A stretch of DNA of 64,000 nucleotides. Origin: Symbiodinium sp. CCMP2592 (lineage: Eukaryota > Sar > Dinophyceae > Suessiales > Symbiodiniaceae). Under the pieces are notes generated by a model, which searched no databases, was not told the origin of the DNA, and saw nothing but the letters and a program-made list of their open reading frames with translations. The stretch's first letter is position 1. Each line of letters begins with the position of its first letter. The DNA lies in the NCBI GenBank assembly GCA_905221615.1, contig CAJNDT010000003.1:1-64000 (forward strand). The letters are read 5' to 3'. Shown one piece after another: positions 34,201 to 42,476 of this stretch. A program made the position numbers and the translations under genes.

Positions 34201-35653
34201 CTACTTCCTTTCCTACGTGCTCCCAGCCAGACTCAGTAGTCCTCGAAGACATGGGCATGCTTGAAGGCCGTGTCGCTCCTCCATAGTTGGAGTTCCGCGC
34301 TGCCTCCAATTCGCTGCGTGTCCTCGCTTGAAGATCTTCTTGTGCTTTGAGCGTTTTCCTGAGTTCACTCAGCTCGTCGTGCAAGGTAGGCAATGATCGC
34401 CTTGCATGATCTTCATTCTGATGAAGTCGGTCCTCTGCATCTTGCATCCTCTTCACAGCCATTTTGCGGTACTCTTCCTCTTCACCAAGACGTTCGCGAA
34501 GCCGAAATCGTTCTTGATCAATGGCTGCGCTGTTTCCAGCTAGCCCTTGGATCTCGTTCACGGCCCGCAACTCCTGGTTCTTGACCAAGTGGAATCGTTC
34601 CTGCATTGCTTGTAAGGCTTGTTCCGAACTTGCTGTGTTTGACCGGAGGACCAAGTTCTCTCTGGCATGTTCATGAAGTTCATGAGTCAGACGCTCATAC
34701 TCACGTGCCATAAGCTCACCATCGCCTTGCGCTCTTGCCTCCAACTGCACAAAGTTAGTGGCTGCCTCCGTGCGGAACACGTGTAGCTGTTGAGCTAACT
34801 CCTCGGCAACGGCATGTGCTTGACGTTGTTGAGCAGAGTTCTGTTCATCCATGCGAAACAAAGCTGTTTCATAGTCTCGCTTCATCTCCTGATTGACATT
34901 GTTGATGTGCCTCATGGCTAAGCATGCATGGTCACGTTGTCGTTCCAATTCTTCAATGCGAATCCCAGATCCTTCATCTTCTTGTTGCATCTCCTTGATC
35001 TTGTCCATCAGGGTCTGAACAACTCCTTCGTATTCTTGCATCTGACTGCGATAGTACATCTGCTGCGCAAGGTTAGATGCTTCGAGCTGTTGCGAAATCG
35101 TCAGTTCCTGATAGGCATTCGGACCATCGGCTATGGCTGGCGTGGTCACCGATGACGCATCACCACGTGCTGGGATAGTGTCCAGAGTCATATCCAGATC
35201 GTCAGCATCACGTGGTTGATTGGTAACCATCCGATTCCAAGTCATGGATTTGTCACGCCCACGAGTAGCCGAAGTCCTCGATCGTGCTGAAGAGCTTCTC
35301 GAAGATGATGGTCTTGACTTCTTTTCCAAGGTCTTCACTCCTTTGTCCTTGGCCCTGGACGTAGTCCGAGGTGCCTGAAAACCAGACGCTTCGGCTCGTC
35401 GTTCGGGAGCCTTGCCCGTCCTCGAACCTGTGGATGTCGGACGCGAAGGCGTAGATGCTCTTGGTAGACTCTTTGCTTTCACCTTGGGAACTGCCTTTGC
35501 AATGGCAAGCGCAGAAGATTGACCTTTGTCATCTTCCGTGGAGCTATCAACGGATTGCACCACTGTGTCATCAGCTGTTGACTCACCAACGGCTGGCGCT
35601 GCCACATCGGCACCGAAAGTCATTGTCGTATCTTGGCTTGATCCCGAGTTCAT
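25226..35653 (-). CDS. Intact Ty1/copia-type Gag-Pol polyprotein, 3475 codons
   Basis: A single open frame from the ATG at 35653 to the stop at 25226. Order by residue: disordered basic N-terminus; coiled-coil region about 185-440; gag-like helical region about 765-1005; two CCCH zinc fingers (C1085 and C1131 first Cys; C-x8-C-x5-C-x3-H and C-x8-C-x4-C-x3-H); retropepsin-like FLMDTGCG with D1379; integrase zinc-binding patch with CESC at 1627; integrase core D1656, D1720, E1751; reverse transcriptase with YVDD at 2466-2469; RNase H with FADADYAG (about 2692) and STPEAEIVAADF. A C-terminal extension of about 660 residues follows. The PR-IN-RT-RH order defines copia type. CCCH fingers instead of a CCHC knuckle are unusual. 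The absence of stops over 10.4 kb argues for recent activity. No LTR pair was found by eye within 0.5 kb of either end. Confidence 0.9.
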   Translation of the reverse strand: MNSGSSQDTTMTFGADVAAPAVGESTADDTVVQSVDSSTEDDKGQSSALAIAKAVPKVKAKSLPRASTPSRPTSTGSRTGKAPERRAEASGFQAPRTTSRAKDKGVKTLEKKSRPSSSRSSSARSRTSATRGRDKSMTWNRMVTNQPRDADDLDMTLDTIPARGDASSVTTPAIADGPNAYQELTISQQLEASNLAQQMYYRSQMQEYEGVVQTLMDKIKEMQQEDEGSGIRIEELERQRDHACLAMRHINNVNQEMKRDYETALFRMDEQNSAQQRQAHAVAEELAQQLHVFRTEAATNFVQLEARAQGDGELMAREYERLTHELHEHARENLVLRSNTASSEQALQAMQERFHLVKNQELRAVNEIQGLAGNSAAIDQERFRLRERLGEEEEYRKMAVKRMQDAEDRLHQNEDHARRSLPTLHDELSELRKTLKAQEDLQARTRSELEAARNSNYGGATRPSSMPMSSRTTESGWEHVGKEVVPAFSVGGEVRSPEIRSPSQVSPVAKEKFAFSESDKDKNLVMDGIPFTGGNFFTGRSSMPIVADAMPEHYVPGISSPALARSTPSAATLFGIPSGFHGKSDAAAVRDRQLRELLEDRGMLGSKSTASASSSRPVGVDGITASTKGNDLIGPPIAYDDSIHEARRRQIEKEVAERYEEKIADLRSEVLKAQKAEQRLRADRDEWKLFAETIQEDNGDDDGDEAGDENEDGEHDEGTGTGYDPPDPPDDDDDKKKSGGGKPESDPGSHARDPDGDADPEVTEVRISRREADKVTVPPWPTLTHLNNWRSVCTANVLGASADPNHEDWMLWLAPAFNPFPDVEALNDSGHKKFKSVDVKLGIAMVAMLRAGGDKSADLYLEVNRKANDYISRPEGKIIKGRQIIAMMYESFRTHDRLDMIITLEYLVKLQYQGDNKLHTFKQTWLEVLGRMRPEDIPSKTALRDCLYSKIKDSPAMKMELGMHYEHLPYNHEDRSYDNLMKIIDRTIMRRREQSNLTQTQIGLRQMLEGKDLLAAPAKVPEKPTPNAAPSAKVKASPTKPDKATPVLPQSKAKSHAKTKPKPKKKTRSESADNRGDKSKKQIRCKFHFTDAGCRNGDKCPFSHSKKTPERPFTPRTRTPSPSGGGGNRICYSFKNTGSCSRENCPFKHEAAATPAPEPKAKAKAKSEAKAAPAKPNAKAKALPAAPAIRLCRRWNPSAPAIWKRSSRQDEEESDCPSVDSDADSDCSTDDESSGPTTSTRKGIKRNVTFADNVKFISSCPRRSKKDKERKVKYVDMEALVNDEDRAVNLEFAKHKARLRAQIMRDMVDDDDDQCGDRVSFVRIPGTSRVEEVSFYDGEDSIVERELDAAHSKRIINQGVCKCMVQPVILKKKIKFLMDTGCGHDLISQKKIEKHSLETLVTPEPISFQTANGITDTDLVSNFQTESFEEPINAYVLDDTPSVLSIGKRCMNFNYGFVWPPGREPFMINPQGKRISLFVNGDIPYVRAGSSKSLVHDDPEAKAITEIFKGALTAGNVDVGVAAAAEAAPSEVEAEEEGDDHERPPDPEPQEPPIEEVPESEAGRPPDDDEGKGVGEIPLDGDDEVIIDVEGDGAPSRKARVGTLKAEAKTLAHLCTHRYRNPYCESCIRAKMKHLRTQRGAFQRVIKHWGDLVTFDFLDMRKAAEAGIGLDDGAREVLVIRDIATKMIAAIPTASRSTDEVVMAIRRLMGRRKIHMAYSDEAPEFDSAMAQLKIVIDHSLPGKPSNNSLAERSNQEVINTVAASMLHAGLPAQYWSFALNCVMQNLNIEDVEGDGDSAWKRMTGKDFEGKAIPFGAKVFFKPTDTRPKTYGNKFDPKGIPGIFAGYIITAGQGWSKKYRVWDMKEFANANLSMDASVPRKLMRPYETEVIYFPEEITFPLKAEYERMNSTIEGLRDNVDLAGKEIKDVDDGDDGPPGGNGGNGDDDDQDGLLPPPDPGEDPDLQDIDPSDIETEPSGEVFKSAEHEAIDAIGDKRLEELDEELGLRAAPPPSEPKVTGKDRRSPREVGPTGRLIPEGDIEEPGEIIKILKEKKLAPEEIEHWSTGKKGDGIVYLTDDGEACKIDKRGVPYKIRSDGRRTLPTRRPIHSYSPEAWKKMSEAEKKAAYKKEKRDKARVAKKDRKKAVIGKKIVTKILDNMIFPKIVPCEEIDLQLNVSIDDDDGWSWAQSYVDQYTQEQFLADVVPAVPAHMVMDDNWIPSMPCTTSHRNVHREKNQAGGSCFNAMVTRPVTRKEMVNNPKAMEAFMKEWKGLWDQEVFDFSTTREYDDVVAEAKKKGEKVHMARVHGLIYEKNYQLKEDDPARKFKGRGVLLGDQVKDQNMEAALFQDLGNSPATFDASRWADYYGCLPGNDVQMADAIQAYIQARLSGTPCWVELPDEAWHPSAKRHKFRRPVCRLIKALYGHPDAGTMWEQHCHTAVQKVGFKPIGDEWPSLYFHPQMKLLLVIYVDDLKMAGPKENLPKGWDMLRQELRLEEETPLGLYLGCRISKGEATLHDKTKVQTVTYDMETYLDMTVKKYCDVTGFDPTKFKTVPSPSPAEETKNHPARAPAQSGKSHRCTWCGHTMPVDKDGRLVPPPPIPKAPEEEEINEANRGALAPQAASILMKLLYAARICRFDLLRSINNLARKITKWTKKEDALLHHLMAYVHQSKHHMMIGWVGNSLEDSSIGLFADADYAGCGESLKSTSGAHLHIQGSHTRFPLAGLSKRQGCLSHSTPEAEIVAADFAMSRLGLPAITLWQQLGGQDPNFVFYDDNQTMIGVIRTGKNPTMRHLERTHGICIGWMHSIFQEGYVSLAYEVTAKMSADIHTKSFKDSVSWTHACQLINIFPPALIGSQEIMDLMRPTHTQSTDEKGQQHYSFKSEVPCFPYTQTPILPQVLYRAGLSSKEGLQEHDSVDPILVVKFPRMLRGPPSALPPGRYLRSTWILREGQWHQMEDRAAILDQPGKFDRYVERAVFQYHPVRGHLRPAAIADVLAPPFLPPPEPPLGQSYVRALPAKWRAVVVTLARAIHGGYQGFSLPLCFNGQSKSQASQFGYDQWSSVYEDVWHDAAEQKREYQGYDGAIVPHVVNFAENKPKEGLVIQFLDHDGGLVHTYKNPYSRWKYRITIKDAPKAVTVWTLVGVDEENWWNEYAPGKDCIAQHAPDSHYDPGLQVNVLSMGREVDDAMCAYLFDVVEARKINPNSVIFIGAGVLGKNSWLSRKIADNPEKAKLRTDYPWGEVVQRIARRAASWGFQIIIEVPPRVSVQETKQYKGLQEDVMWKSIKIQGCTHGQRYTFRDPVSPGTAVELGYCKDEWEYIAANVALHPKSSDVCSSKHLHMTDSDAKDRSDKCELTSQISRRLLKALKFQATGDGRLVAMPSKTGGRKPDRMIVDLCGLGNGYAVPKSTKGCARITCKELIGSKADEDNLIGAMKNACRNDLRTPVLFVASLLRSGAGPGSSEGACVGGEKRSGGKY
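25640..26135 (-). other. C-terminal accessory module of the 25-35 kb element
   Basis: Within the extension after RNase H, the pattern NPNSVIFIGAGVLGKNSW, then GFQIIIEVPPRV, then a GC-T/A-x-G turn (IQGCTHGQRY), then Cys and His residues (CSSKHLHM) follows the same order as the block at 56.60-57.19 kb of the other element. It suggests an alpha/beta fold with an E-x-P-like loop. Function is unknown; an enzyme such as a nuclease or methyltransferase-like protein is possible but not shown. Confidence 0.4.
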
Positions 35654-35969
35654 TGTGGTCGTAGTAGATCAAGTAGTCGTTGCTGTAGAAAGGCAGAGCC
35701 GCGTACGGCTGATAACCTGCGTGGGGGATTGATCTCGACTAGGTTGCTGCTCTCCCCACCAGAGCTGTAATGAATGTAGGTGTGGCTGGCTTGCACTCTC
35801 CACAGACTGGACCCTGTCTCTCTTACACTTCCACGTGTGCAATCCTATGCAGGCAGAACCGGCGGCCGTTCCTTTTGCACTCACTGCCGGCGGCGGTTCG
35901 TCTGTGCAACGGGATAGCTCTGATTGCTCAGGATAGAAGACACTTATAGCACTTAGCTATGGGCATTGA

Positions 35970-35980
35970 CTTGAGCCAAA
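35970..35980 (-). other. Possible dinoflagellate spliced-leader relic
   Basis: On the minus strand, TTTGGCTCAAG is identical to the last 11 bases of the dinoflagellate spliced leader (which ends TTTTGGCTCAAG). It lies 317 bp upstream of the retroelement ATG. The 5' half of the leader is not matched. An 11-base match in 128 kb of strand is expected by chance a few percent of the time. Confidence 0.25.
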
Positions 35981-36014
35981 CGTTGCGTGGGCGGTCACAT
36001 AGAAAGGTAAAGAT

Positions 36015-36068
36015 GAGGGACGCGTAGCGTGCCCCCTTAGAGTCGAGGGACGCGTAGCGTGCCCCCTT
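36015..36068. repeat. 30-bp direct repeat
   Basis: GAGGGACGCGTAGCGTGCCC plus CCTT occurs at 36015-36038 and 36045-36068, both copies identical. It lies upstream of the retroelement and could be part of its leader or promoter. The rest of 35.66-37.1 kb shows no convincing gene. Confidence 0.85.
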
Positions 36069-36766
36069 CTCTTGCACTTTACACGGTCTTGCTCACAGCT
36101 CTTATAGTGACACCTTAGAACTTGACAAGGCATCGCAGTCCGTTCGCAGGAGTTGCGTAAGGCGCTGTGGGCATTGAGGGCATATGGCATTATCGTCAAT
36201 AAATGATCTCCTTCGTGAGCTTGCAATGGTCGTGGTGAAATAAGCCCTCATGGAGTTTCTCGATGGCCCTAAACACCCAAACCCACCTTGAAGTTCTTTG
36301 TGTAGCGCATGAGGGGCAGCACATGTTTCAGCTGCACCTGCGCAGGACTTGGCTTCGGGCTTTTCGAATCTGGGGAGCACTGTGTTGAGGGGTCTATAGA
36401 GGTTGTATAGGGATTTCGCAAGGGTTTTCGTAAAGGCTCTATACGGTTTCTCTCAAAACTTCCACGAGCTCTCCGGAGGGGTCCTTGTTGGCAGTCTTAG
36501 CATTCCATAACGGTACAAGAAGGCACTGCTGCTTGAGCAGACGCCGGCTTCCAACAATGACAGGCAACCATGCACACCTTTACCCATCCTGCCTCCCCCC
36601 GCCTCAAAATTCATAGACTGACAAATACGGAACCATACAGTGAAAACAGAACAATAACACTGAAAATGATGTTAACGCTAGCAGCAGCCATGACAGCAAC
36701 AATAACAACAAACACAGCCGCTGCATACATATTTATACATGTATATACTTAAATATACACACACAC

Positions 36767-37001
36767 ATATATATATATATATATACATATGTAATATACG
36801 CAGCAATACTACTAAGAAGAGAGGAACTGTTTAATGCTACGTGATATTCCCATTTTGAATGCTACTATTGCTAGGCCTCATATACGGTGTACTATAGCAA
36901 TAGCAACATGTAAACGAATACCTGGACACATATCTACATGCATATGAACATCAGATATAAACAAGCAACAAATGAATATCAGTATGTTGTCACCTACACC
37001 A

Positions 37002-37040
<39 letters not shown>

Positions 37041-37050
37041 CACACATACA
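36767..37050. repeat. TA/CA microsatellites
   Basis: Pure TA runs lie at about 36767-36790 and 37002-37040, with nearby ACAT/CATA-rich sequence. Open frames here encode only Tyr-Ile or Thr-His repeats and are not genes. Confidence 0.9.
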
Positions 37051-37154
37051 TACGTATATGTACATATACATATGAGCATACATGTCATATCCGTATATAC
37101 ACATACATACAAAAATACAAAACCATATAACCATGTACATCTTTGTATACATAC

Positions 37155-37288
37155 GAGGATTTTCATGTTTAAGGCGCTGCCCGCCTTCATCTCAACTCTG
37201 GCAATGCTCTCGACCGGATCATCCGGCTTCTTCAGCACGTAGCGCTTCTTCCCGAACCTTAGACACAAGAGGGCTCCACAGTAGATCT
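37155..37288 (-). CDS. Candidate exon, unknown gene
   Basis: Bounded by GTCAG/ and /GTATGT on the minus strand. It reads IYCGALLCLRFGKKRYVLKK, then PDDPVESIARVEMKAGSALN, with no stop. Composition and spacing are protein-like, unlike the flanking microsatellites. No family was recognised. Confidence 0.45.
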
Positions 37289-37399
37289 CTGACACCAAAT
37301 TCCGAACCCCTGATTTCTCAAGCAAAAGCTCAAAGGGTAGCTCAAACCCTCTTAGTCCGCTGCGATTGCAAAGCTACGCCGACGATGCTTGCCGTGTAA

Positions 37400-38110
37400 C
37401 GTGTCAAGCACTGCTTGAGGTCAGGGGTTCAGGATTAAGGGTTTAGGGCTCAGGGCTAAAGGGTTCTATGGTTTAGGATACACAAACCTTGCAAAGCCCT
37501 GGGCTCCCTGACTTTGAGGATCTGCCTGGCACGCTCACAACATGAATCAAGCCGAGCCAATCGTCTGACAGCATGAGCGGGTCGACATATGCTCACAACA
37601 TCGTCAAGCCTAAGCAGCTTGCAGCCCTAAGCAACCGAACACCCTCCACAAGCCAACACCCAGCAACACCGGAAAACAAAAAGCAACACCAAAAAACAAA
37701 CAAATCACCGTTTAAACAAAAACAACACACAACAAGCGGACACTCCCGGAAGGATCTCGAAACGAGGAGCGGAAAACCCCACATCTATCCAACAACACCA
37801 AACTCTACACCCGGTAGATGAGCCGACCCCCGAGAGGCGGGCGTATCGTTGGGAAACCGAGTGAAGCAAGACGACCTCGAGCTTAGGCATTCAGGGTTTG
37901 GGTCAGGGCATGAGCTGTATGTGTTTCGGTTGCAAGGTCTCGGGTGCAACAGTTTAGGAGTGTAGGATTTAGCGCTTCAGACTGTCTCAAGGCTCTTAGG
38001 TGCTGGCGTTTGGGCTTTGGGGCGGACGGGGGGTTTTTAGGTTCGATTCTAGGACTTCAGGATCATTGCTTCAGGGCCACACCCTAAACAAGAATGCTTA
38101 GTAAGGCATC
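37400..38110. other. Telomere-like and simple sequence without a clear gene
   Basis: Short TTTAGGG-like pieces (about 37425-37480) and AAACAAACA-rich DNA (37670-37735). I see no supported gene. Confidence 0.5.
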
Positions 38111-38157
38111 CTGACATCTCCCGGCCGGCCCACCCTCAACGCAGAGGCACGCGCCCG

Positions 38158-38318
38158 CAGACACACACACACACACAAACACACACAGACACACACAGAC
38201 ACACACAGACACAAAGACACACACAGACACAAAGACACACACAGACACAAAGACACACACACACACACACAAAGACACACACACACACACAAAGACACAC
38301 ACACACACACACACGCAA
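38158..38318. repeat. Compound CA / CACAGACACAAAGA microsatellite
   Basis: Long CA runs alternate with AGACACA and AAAGACACA units. All frames stay open through repetition (Cys-Val or Thr-His), so the apparent proteins are artefacts. Confidence 0.95.
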
Positions 38319-39798
38319 ACGCAAAGCCCTCAGACCCGAACCCCGCAGCCTACAGCCCAAATCCTAAATTTCTAAATCCAATGAGCCGCCACGCGCCGAA
38401 ACGCTATACAAAAACCTTGACATCATACCATCATACACCGGGATCTAGCCCCAGTCCGGGAAACAGCATAGCCACCTACACTCGAAAGGTGAGTATTATA
38501 TACCCCCTAAATCCGGGGCCTTGAGTCTTAACCACTACTAGAATAGGGTTTTGGGGCCCATTGTGCTATAATTATCGTGAAGAACCCCCAAAATTGTATT
38601 GGCGATGGTCTTTTGAACCCCTTAAATAGACTCAGGACCATGCGAGTAGTAGCCATGCACCGGGATCAGCGCATTCTCCCTGTGGGCACGTGGTCAACAT
38701 CGCAGTTCGACAGCTAAGGGTGTTCCGGCATAAATGACGACACCCACCACCCCTCTTACCATGTTCAGAAATCTAGATGCTGTAACTTCTGAACTGCCAA
38801 ACTCTTACCTACAACTGATGACCGCTTGTACAGGATGCATGATTCGAAAGGGTATGTTGTGATGGCACAAAGAGCAGCGAGGCTGCTAAGTACAGGTTTA
38901 GAGAAAGAACCCTGTGAGCTTGACTGTCACTATCATTTGCGATGCACCTGGACAGCATCCCGTAGCCTAAGTCGAAATCCTGAGTAGACCCTGCAACTCA
39001 GAAATACAAAACATCCTGAAGCCTGCAGGCCGAATGCTCTACTGACAGCGAACTGGCCCAAAACCAAAGACGGCCTTCAAACCATGATGCCTATCATCAT
39101 CGCTACCAGCACCACCGCCACCTCGACAACCACCGCCATCATCATCATCATCACCACATACAGCCACGGTAGTCAAGCTCACGCACTGGTAATTACTCAC
39201 GACACAGATTCTGTGATTTCCAACCGATGTCTGACGTCACTTTCCGGCCTCTGGCGCTGCTTGAACTTCTCGTCGTCTCAGCGCAAAAGGGTGGTTTAAG
39301 GATCCTATACAGGAACACCTTAAAGAACGATGTAAACACCGCATATGTACATGGATCCTATGTAGCCCTGTAGTGAATCCCATACATAACCCCACAACGA
39401 AAACCTAATGAACGTCTTAATAGTCAACATCAAGAGATTGAACGCCCCGTCAACCTGCGAAATCAACGAACTAGCTTGTTTCTGAAAACGATGAAGGGCA
39501 AGTCACGAAAACCAGCATCGAACAAACACACAACAAGCAAGGCTTGCACGCATGTGTTGTGTATTGTTGATTTGTTGTTGTGCGTGTTTCGCTCGCTGCC
39601 TCAATGTCGTCTTCACAACAGTTGATAATTAATGGCATTTTATCTTTTCATGATATCCCAGAAGCTACCCTCATGGTCGTGGCTTACTTGTGATTCTTGA
39701 TCAGAGCCTAAGGGGCCTGGGGTTAAAGCTTGGTGCGCAAGACTGAGAATTGATCAAGGCATGCTGGCCGGGCTACATCTCGGATGAGAGCTTTCGGG

Positions 39799-39931
39799 AC
39801 CCAAAGGGTCCAAGTATCGTTATGGTATACTTACAGGGTATTTTGGGGGTCTAAGTATCGTTATGGTATATACTTATAAGGTATTTTGGGGGTCTAAGTA
39901 TATACCATGATGATACTTGGACCCTTTGGGT
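39799..39931. mobile_element. Foldback (MITE-like) element, ACCCAAAGGGTCC family, copy 1
   Basis: Ends ACCCAAAGGGTCCAAGTATC and its inverse GATACTTGGACCCTTTGGGT; 133 bp. The interior has two tandem copies of GGTATTTTGGGGGTCTAAGTAT. It shares terminal sequence with 51871-51985. No coding capacity. Confidence 0.75.
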
Positions 39932-40010
39932 GAGGTTTGGGGCTGAGAGTTCATTGTGTCCGCTGTCAGGGTTTAGTCTTTCGGGATTCTCGCTTTACAT
40001 AAAGGGAACT

Positions 40011-40095
40011 CCAGGAAGTTGGAATATGGATTAATGGTAGGATCCCCTATAATTTACCTTAAAGCGATTACGATAATGAAATTCCAACTTTCTGG
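40011..40095 (-). mobile_element. Foldback element, CCAGAAAGTTGGAATAT family, copy 1
   Basis: 85 bp with inverted ends CCAGGAAGTTGGAATAT / ATTCCAACTTTCTGG. It is the near-exact reverse complement of 63171-63255. Flanking similarity (AAAGGGAACT on one side, CTTCTACTGTA on the other) extends the element to about 109 bp. Confidence 0.85.
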
Positions 40096-40271
40096 CTTCT
40101 ACTGTAGGTGCCGTTAAAAGAAATCGACAAGAGCCCTGAAAACACATGAACTCCATCATGGCCACTAGCTCCTCCTCTTCCTGCGGGCGAATTTTTGTCA
40201 ACAGCACACTTGCACTATCCTTTTATGGTTCCTTGGTGTGAATTCCTTATTATGAGTCCTTACAGTAAAAG

Positions 40272-40356
40272 CCAGAAAGTTGGAATATGATTATCCTAAA
40301 CCCTTTATGGTAAATTATAGGGTATCCTACCCTGAAACCATATTCCAACTTTCTGG
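40272..40356 (+). mobile_element. Foldback element, CCAGAAAGTTGGAATAT family, copy 2
   Basis: 85 bp, ends CCAGAAAGTTGGAATAT and ATATTCCAACTTTCTGG, a perfect 17-bp inverted repeat. It is more diverged internally than copies 1 and 3 but of identical length. Confidence 0.85.
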
Positions 40357-40518
40357 AGTTCCCTTTAAAAGGGTAGGTTCTTTTGGGCCAAAAACTCCAA
40401 AGTCAGTAAGACCCAAGAAATCCCATATTAGGGGTACCTTATTTTGGGGGTCCTTATAATAAGGATTCTACCATTTAGGGTACTATCTTAGGGTCCCCTA
40501 TTGTTAAACCTTAGAAGG

Positions 40519-40604
40519 GGGCCCCACCCTGTATTAGTGGTATAATAGGAATATAATAGGGGCCCTAATGTAATCCTTATAGTCGCTATTACAGGGTGGG
40601 GGCC
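40519..40604. mobile_element. Foldback element, GGCCCCACCCTGTA type
   Basis: The inverted ends GGCCCCACCCTGTATTAG and CTATTACAGGGTGGGGGCC flank an AT-rich centre with an internal palindrome around GGGGCCC. Single copy seen. Confidence 0.65.
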
Positions 40605-40614
40605 GCTTCCAACC

Positions 40615-40725
40615 CATATGGGTGATTATCAAAATTAGGGTCGCTTCTGGGGTCCCCTAGATAGTAAGTGCCGCATTTTTTTTGGGAACCAAAAAAGGAC
40701 CCTTATTTTGACAACCGCCCATATG
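40615..40725. mobile_element. Foldback element, CATATGGGTG family, copy 1
   Basis: 111 bp. The left end CATATGGGTGATTATCAAAA and the inverse of the right end (CATATGGGCGGTTGTCAAAA) match well. Same length and plan as 41278-41388. Confidence 0.75.
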
Positions 40726-40850
40726 TGAGCTTCCTACTTGTCGGGTATCAGTGATCAGGGAGAACCAAAGGTTACTCTTTTTGGTTATATTGGGAGTATA
40801 TAGGGACTCTACCAGCCAAAAAAGGTTATATAAAGGATACCTACTCTACT

Positions 40851-40962
40851 ACCTAGAGGGTCATATCCTACCCCTTTTTCAGGGTACCTAGTTTTATGGC
40901 TAGGTTCTCTTATATAGAAAAGTAGGTACCTTAAAAAAGGGGTAGGGTATGACCCTCTAGGT
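40851..40962. mobile_element. Foldback element, ACCTAGAGGGTCATA type
   Basis: Left ACCTAGAGGGTCATATCCTA and right inverse ACCTAGAGGGTCATACCCTA form a long near-perfect hairpin of about 112 bp. Single copy seen. Confidence 0.7.
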
Positions 40963-41277
40963 ACTAGGCCTTTTGAAAAGCCGCAGCTCCAGAGACCCTG
41001 AACCCCAAAGCCACAATCAAAGCATCCAGGAACCTGGGCCTCTGAGCTATTTCAGTTCAAACCCCGCCCTCGGTAAAACCGAGGAGACCTGGTAAGAAAG
41101 AGCCGTGAGACCACAATAAGCAATCCGAGACTGAGACCGGACTTGAAGAAGATGCCATGGTCGAACATCACCTGGGGGGGCGGTTAGGGTTTTGGGGGGG
41201 TTTAGGTAGAACTTCATAGACGGTTTTGGTATGGATGTGCCAAAGCCCTGATCTAGAAGTCATAGGGGCCATGGAAC

Positions 41278-41388
41278 CATGTGGGTGGCTGTCAAAATTA
41301 TGCTCCCTTTTTGGGTACCCTAAATAATAGGTGCCGTATTATAGCAGGGACCCAAAAAGGGACCATAATGTTGACAACCACCCATGTG
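41278..41388. mobile_element. Foldback element, CATATGGGTG family, copy 2
   Basis: 111 bp with ends CATGTGGGTGGCTGTCAAAA and the inverse of GTTGACAACCACCCATGTG. The centre is diverged from copy 1, with GTGCCG conserved in the loop. Confidence 0.75.
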
Positions 41389-41801
41389 TTGAATGGATTG
41401 CCAAACCCAAACTTGATATAGGACATGTGCGCGCCCTACGGCCCTACGGAAGTTCTAGCGCGGCCCTACTGGAAGATCCCTCAACTCAAGGTCCATGTGT
41501 TAAGACAGTATATGTGTAGACCGTGAACTACTTGTATAGGGACTCTGAGAGGATTACTAGACTAGCTCCTTCAGGGGCCCGTGTCTCAAGCGTGAATGTA
41601 GGTGCATGGACCAAAGGGATCATTAGGGCTTGGAAACCCAAATGTGGATCCCGAAGGTTCAGATATCTGGAGACTTCCTGAATGCCGATTTTTTGGGCCA
41701 CAGAAAAGTTTCTGGAATCCACCACGGCGCTTGAAAATCCCTGAAGTCCGGCGACAAGAAGATAGCCTTAATTAACTCCGAAAGCTCTGAAGCCCTATAG
41801 C

Positions 41802-41921
41802 TTAGGTACGGCCCCCATACAGTAAGAGTCTATATTAGGGCTACTATTAAGGTCCTACTATATCGCATATCTATATAGTATGAGTGTTCTTCAACTATTA
41901 CTGAGTGGGGGCCGTACCCAA
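41802..41921. mobile_element. Foldback element, TTAGGTACGGCCCCCA family, copy 1
   Basis: 120 bp. Ends TTAGGTACGGCCCCCATACA and the inverse of CTGAGTGGGGGCCGTACCCAA. Shares CAGTAAGAGTCT and ACTATTACTGAGTG with 52081-52194. Confidence 0.8.
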
Positions 41922-41936
41922 CCTATAGCCATCAAC

Positions 41937-41997
41937 CTTGGCTCGCAGCCTTGCGCTCATTCTTCTCTGGCTTGTCTGACTCTTCCCACCATGGCTC
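41937..41997 (-). CDS. Candidate micro-exon
   Basis: 61 bp bounded by CTGCAG/ and /GTTGAT on the minus strand. It reads EPWWEESDKPEKNERKAASQ, a highly charged protein-like sequence. It directly abuts a foldback element, as expected if the element sits in an intron. Confidence 0.45.
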
Positions 41998-42263
41998 CTG
42001 CAGAAAGCTCCAAGGTTTAATAATGCTTGTTCTAACACATAGGGCTTCTAGCATGGGGCTTTATAAGATATGTGATTAATAGGTTTTAGGATTTTTGTCC
42101 AGTCTTTACGGCAGCAACTCAACACCTTCATTCCAATATTCTCTACCCTACCCTCCCATTGTAGTCTTCTGCCACCCTCTGCAGGATAGTATACAAGCTC
42201 AGGGACGCCCTTGCAATGATGCAATTGGAGCGCTGAACGTCCGAAACTCAAACACTGACTACT

Positions 42264-42369
42264 AAAGGGCTTTAATTAGAATAGTGTTTTGGGGCCCATA
42301 ATAATAACTACAATAAGGAACCTCTAAAATAGTAGTATAGGTATAGGCAGTTATTAAGGCCCCTCTTTT
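42264..42369. mobile_element. Foldback element, GGGGCCC family, copy 1
   Basis: Ends AAAGGGCTTTAATTAGAATA and the inverse of TTATTAAGGCCCCT. The shared interior TTTTGGGGCCC and AAGGAACC...AAAATAGTATAGG is also seen at 47239-47378 and 50783-50886. A related, more decayed piece is at about 38514-38612. Confidence 0.7.
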
Positions 42370-42397
42370 TAGAAACCCCTAAACCGTCAAAACGAAC

Positions 42398-42461
42398 CCA
42401 ACGTCTCCTCCTCATCTTCATAGAGATCCTCGAACTTCATGAGGCAGAAGGTCAGAAGTTC
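42398..42461 (-). CDS. Candidate micro-exon
   Basis: 64 bp bounded by TTTGAAG/ and /GTTCG. It reads ELLTFCLMKFEDLYEDEEET then Leu. Acidic, clearly unlike the surrounding telomere-like DNA. Confidence 0.45.
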
Positions 42462-42476
42462 CTTCAAAGGGGTTCG

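Noticed and set aside
35654-36400. A 5' LTR and primer-binding site for the 25-35 kb element
   Set aside because: No sequence here was seen again near 24.7-25.2 kb, and AGGTTATCAGCC near 35.71 kb is too poor a match to a tRNA end.
38158-38318. Cys/Val-rich 'proteins' on the minus strand
   Set aside because: Produced by a CA-type microsatellite; all frames are open by periodicity.
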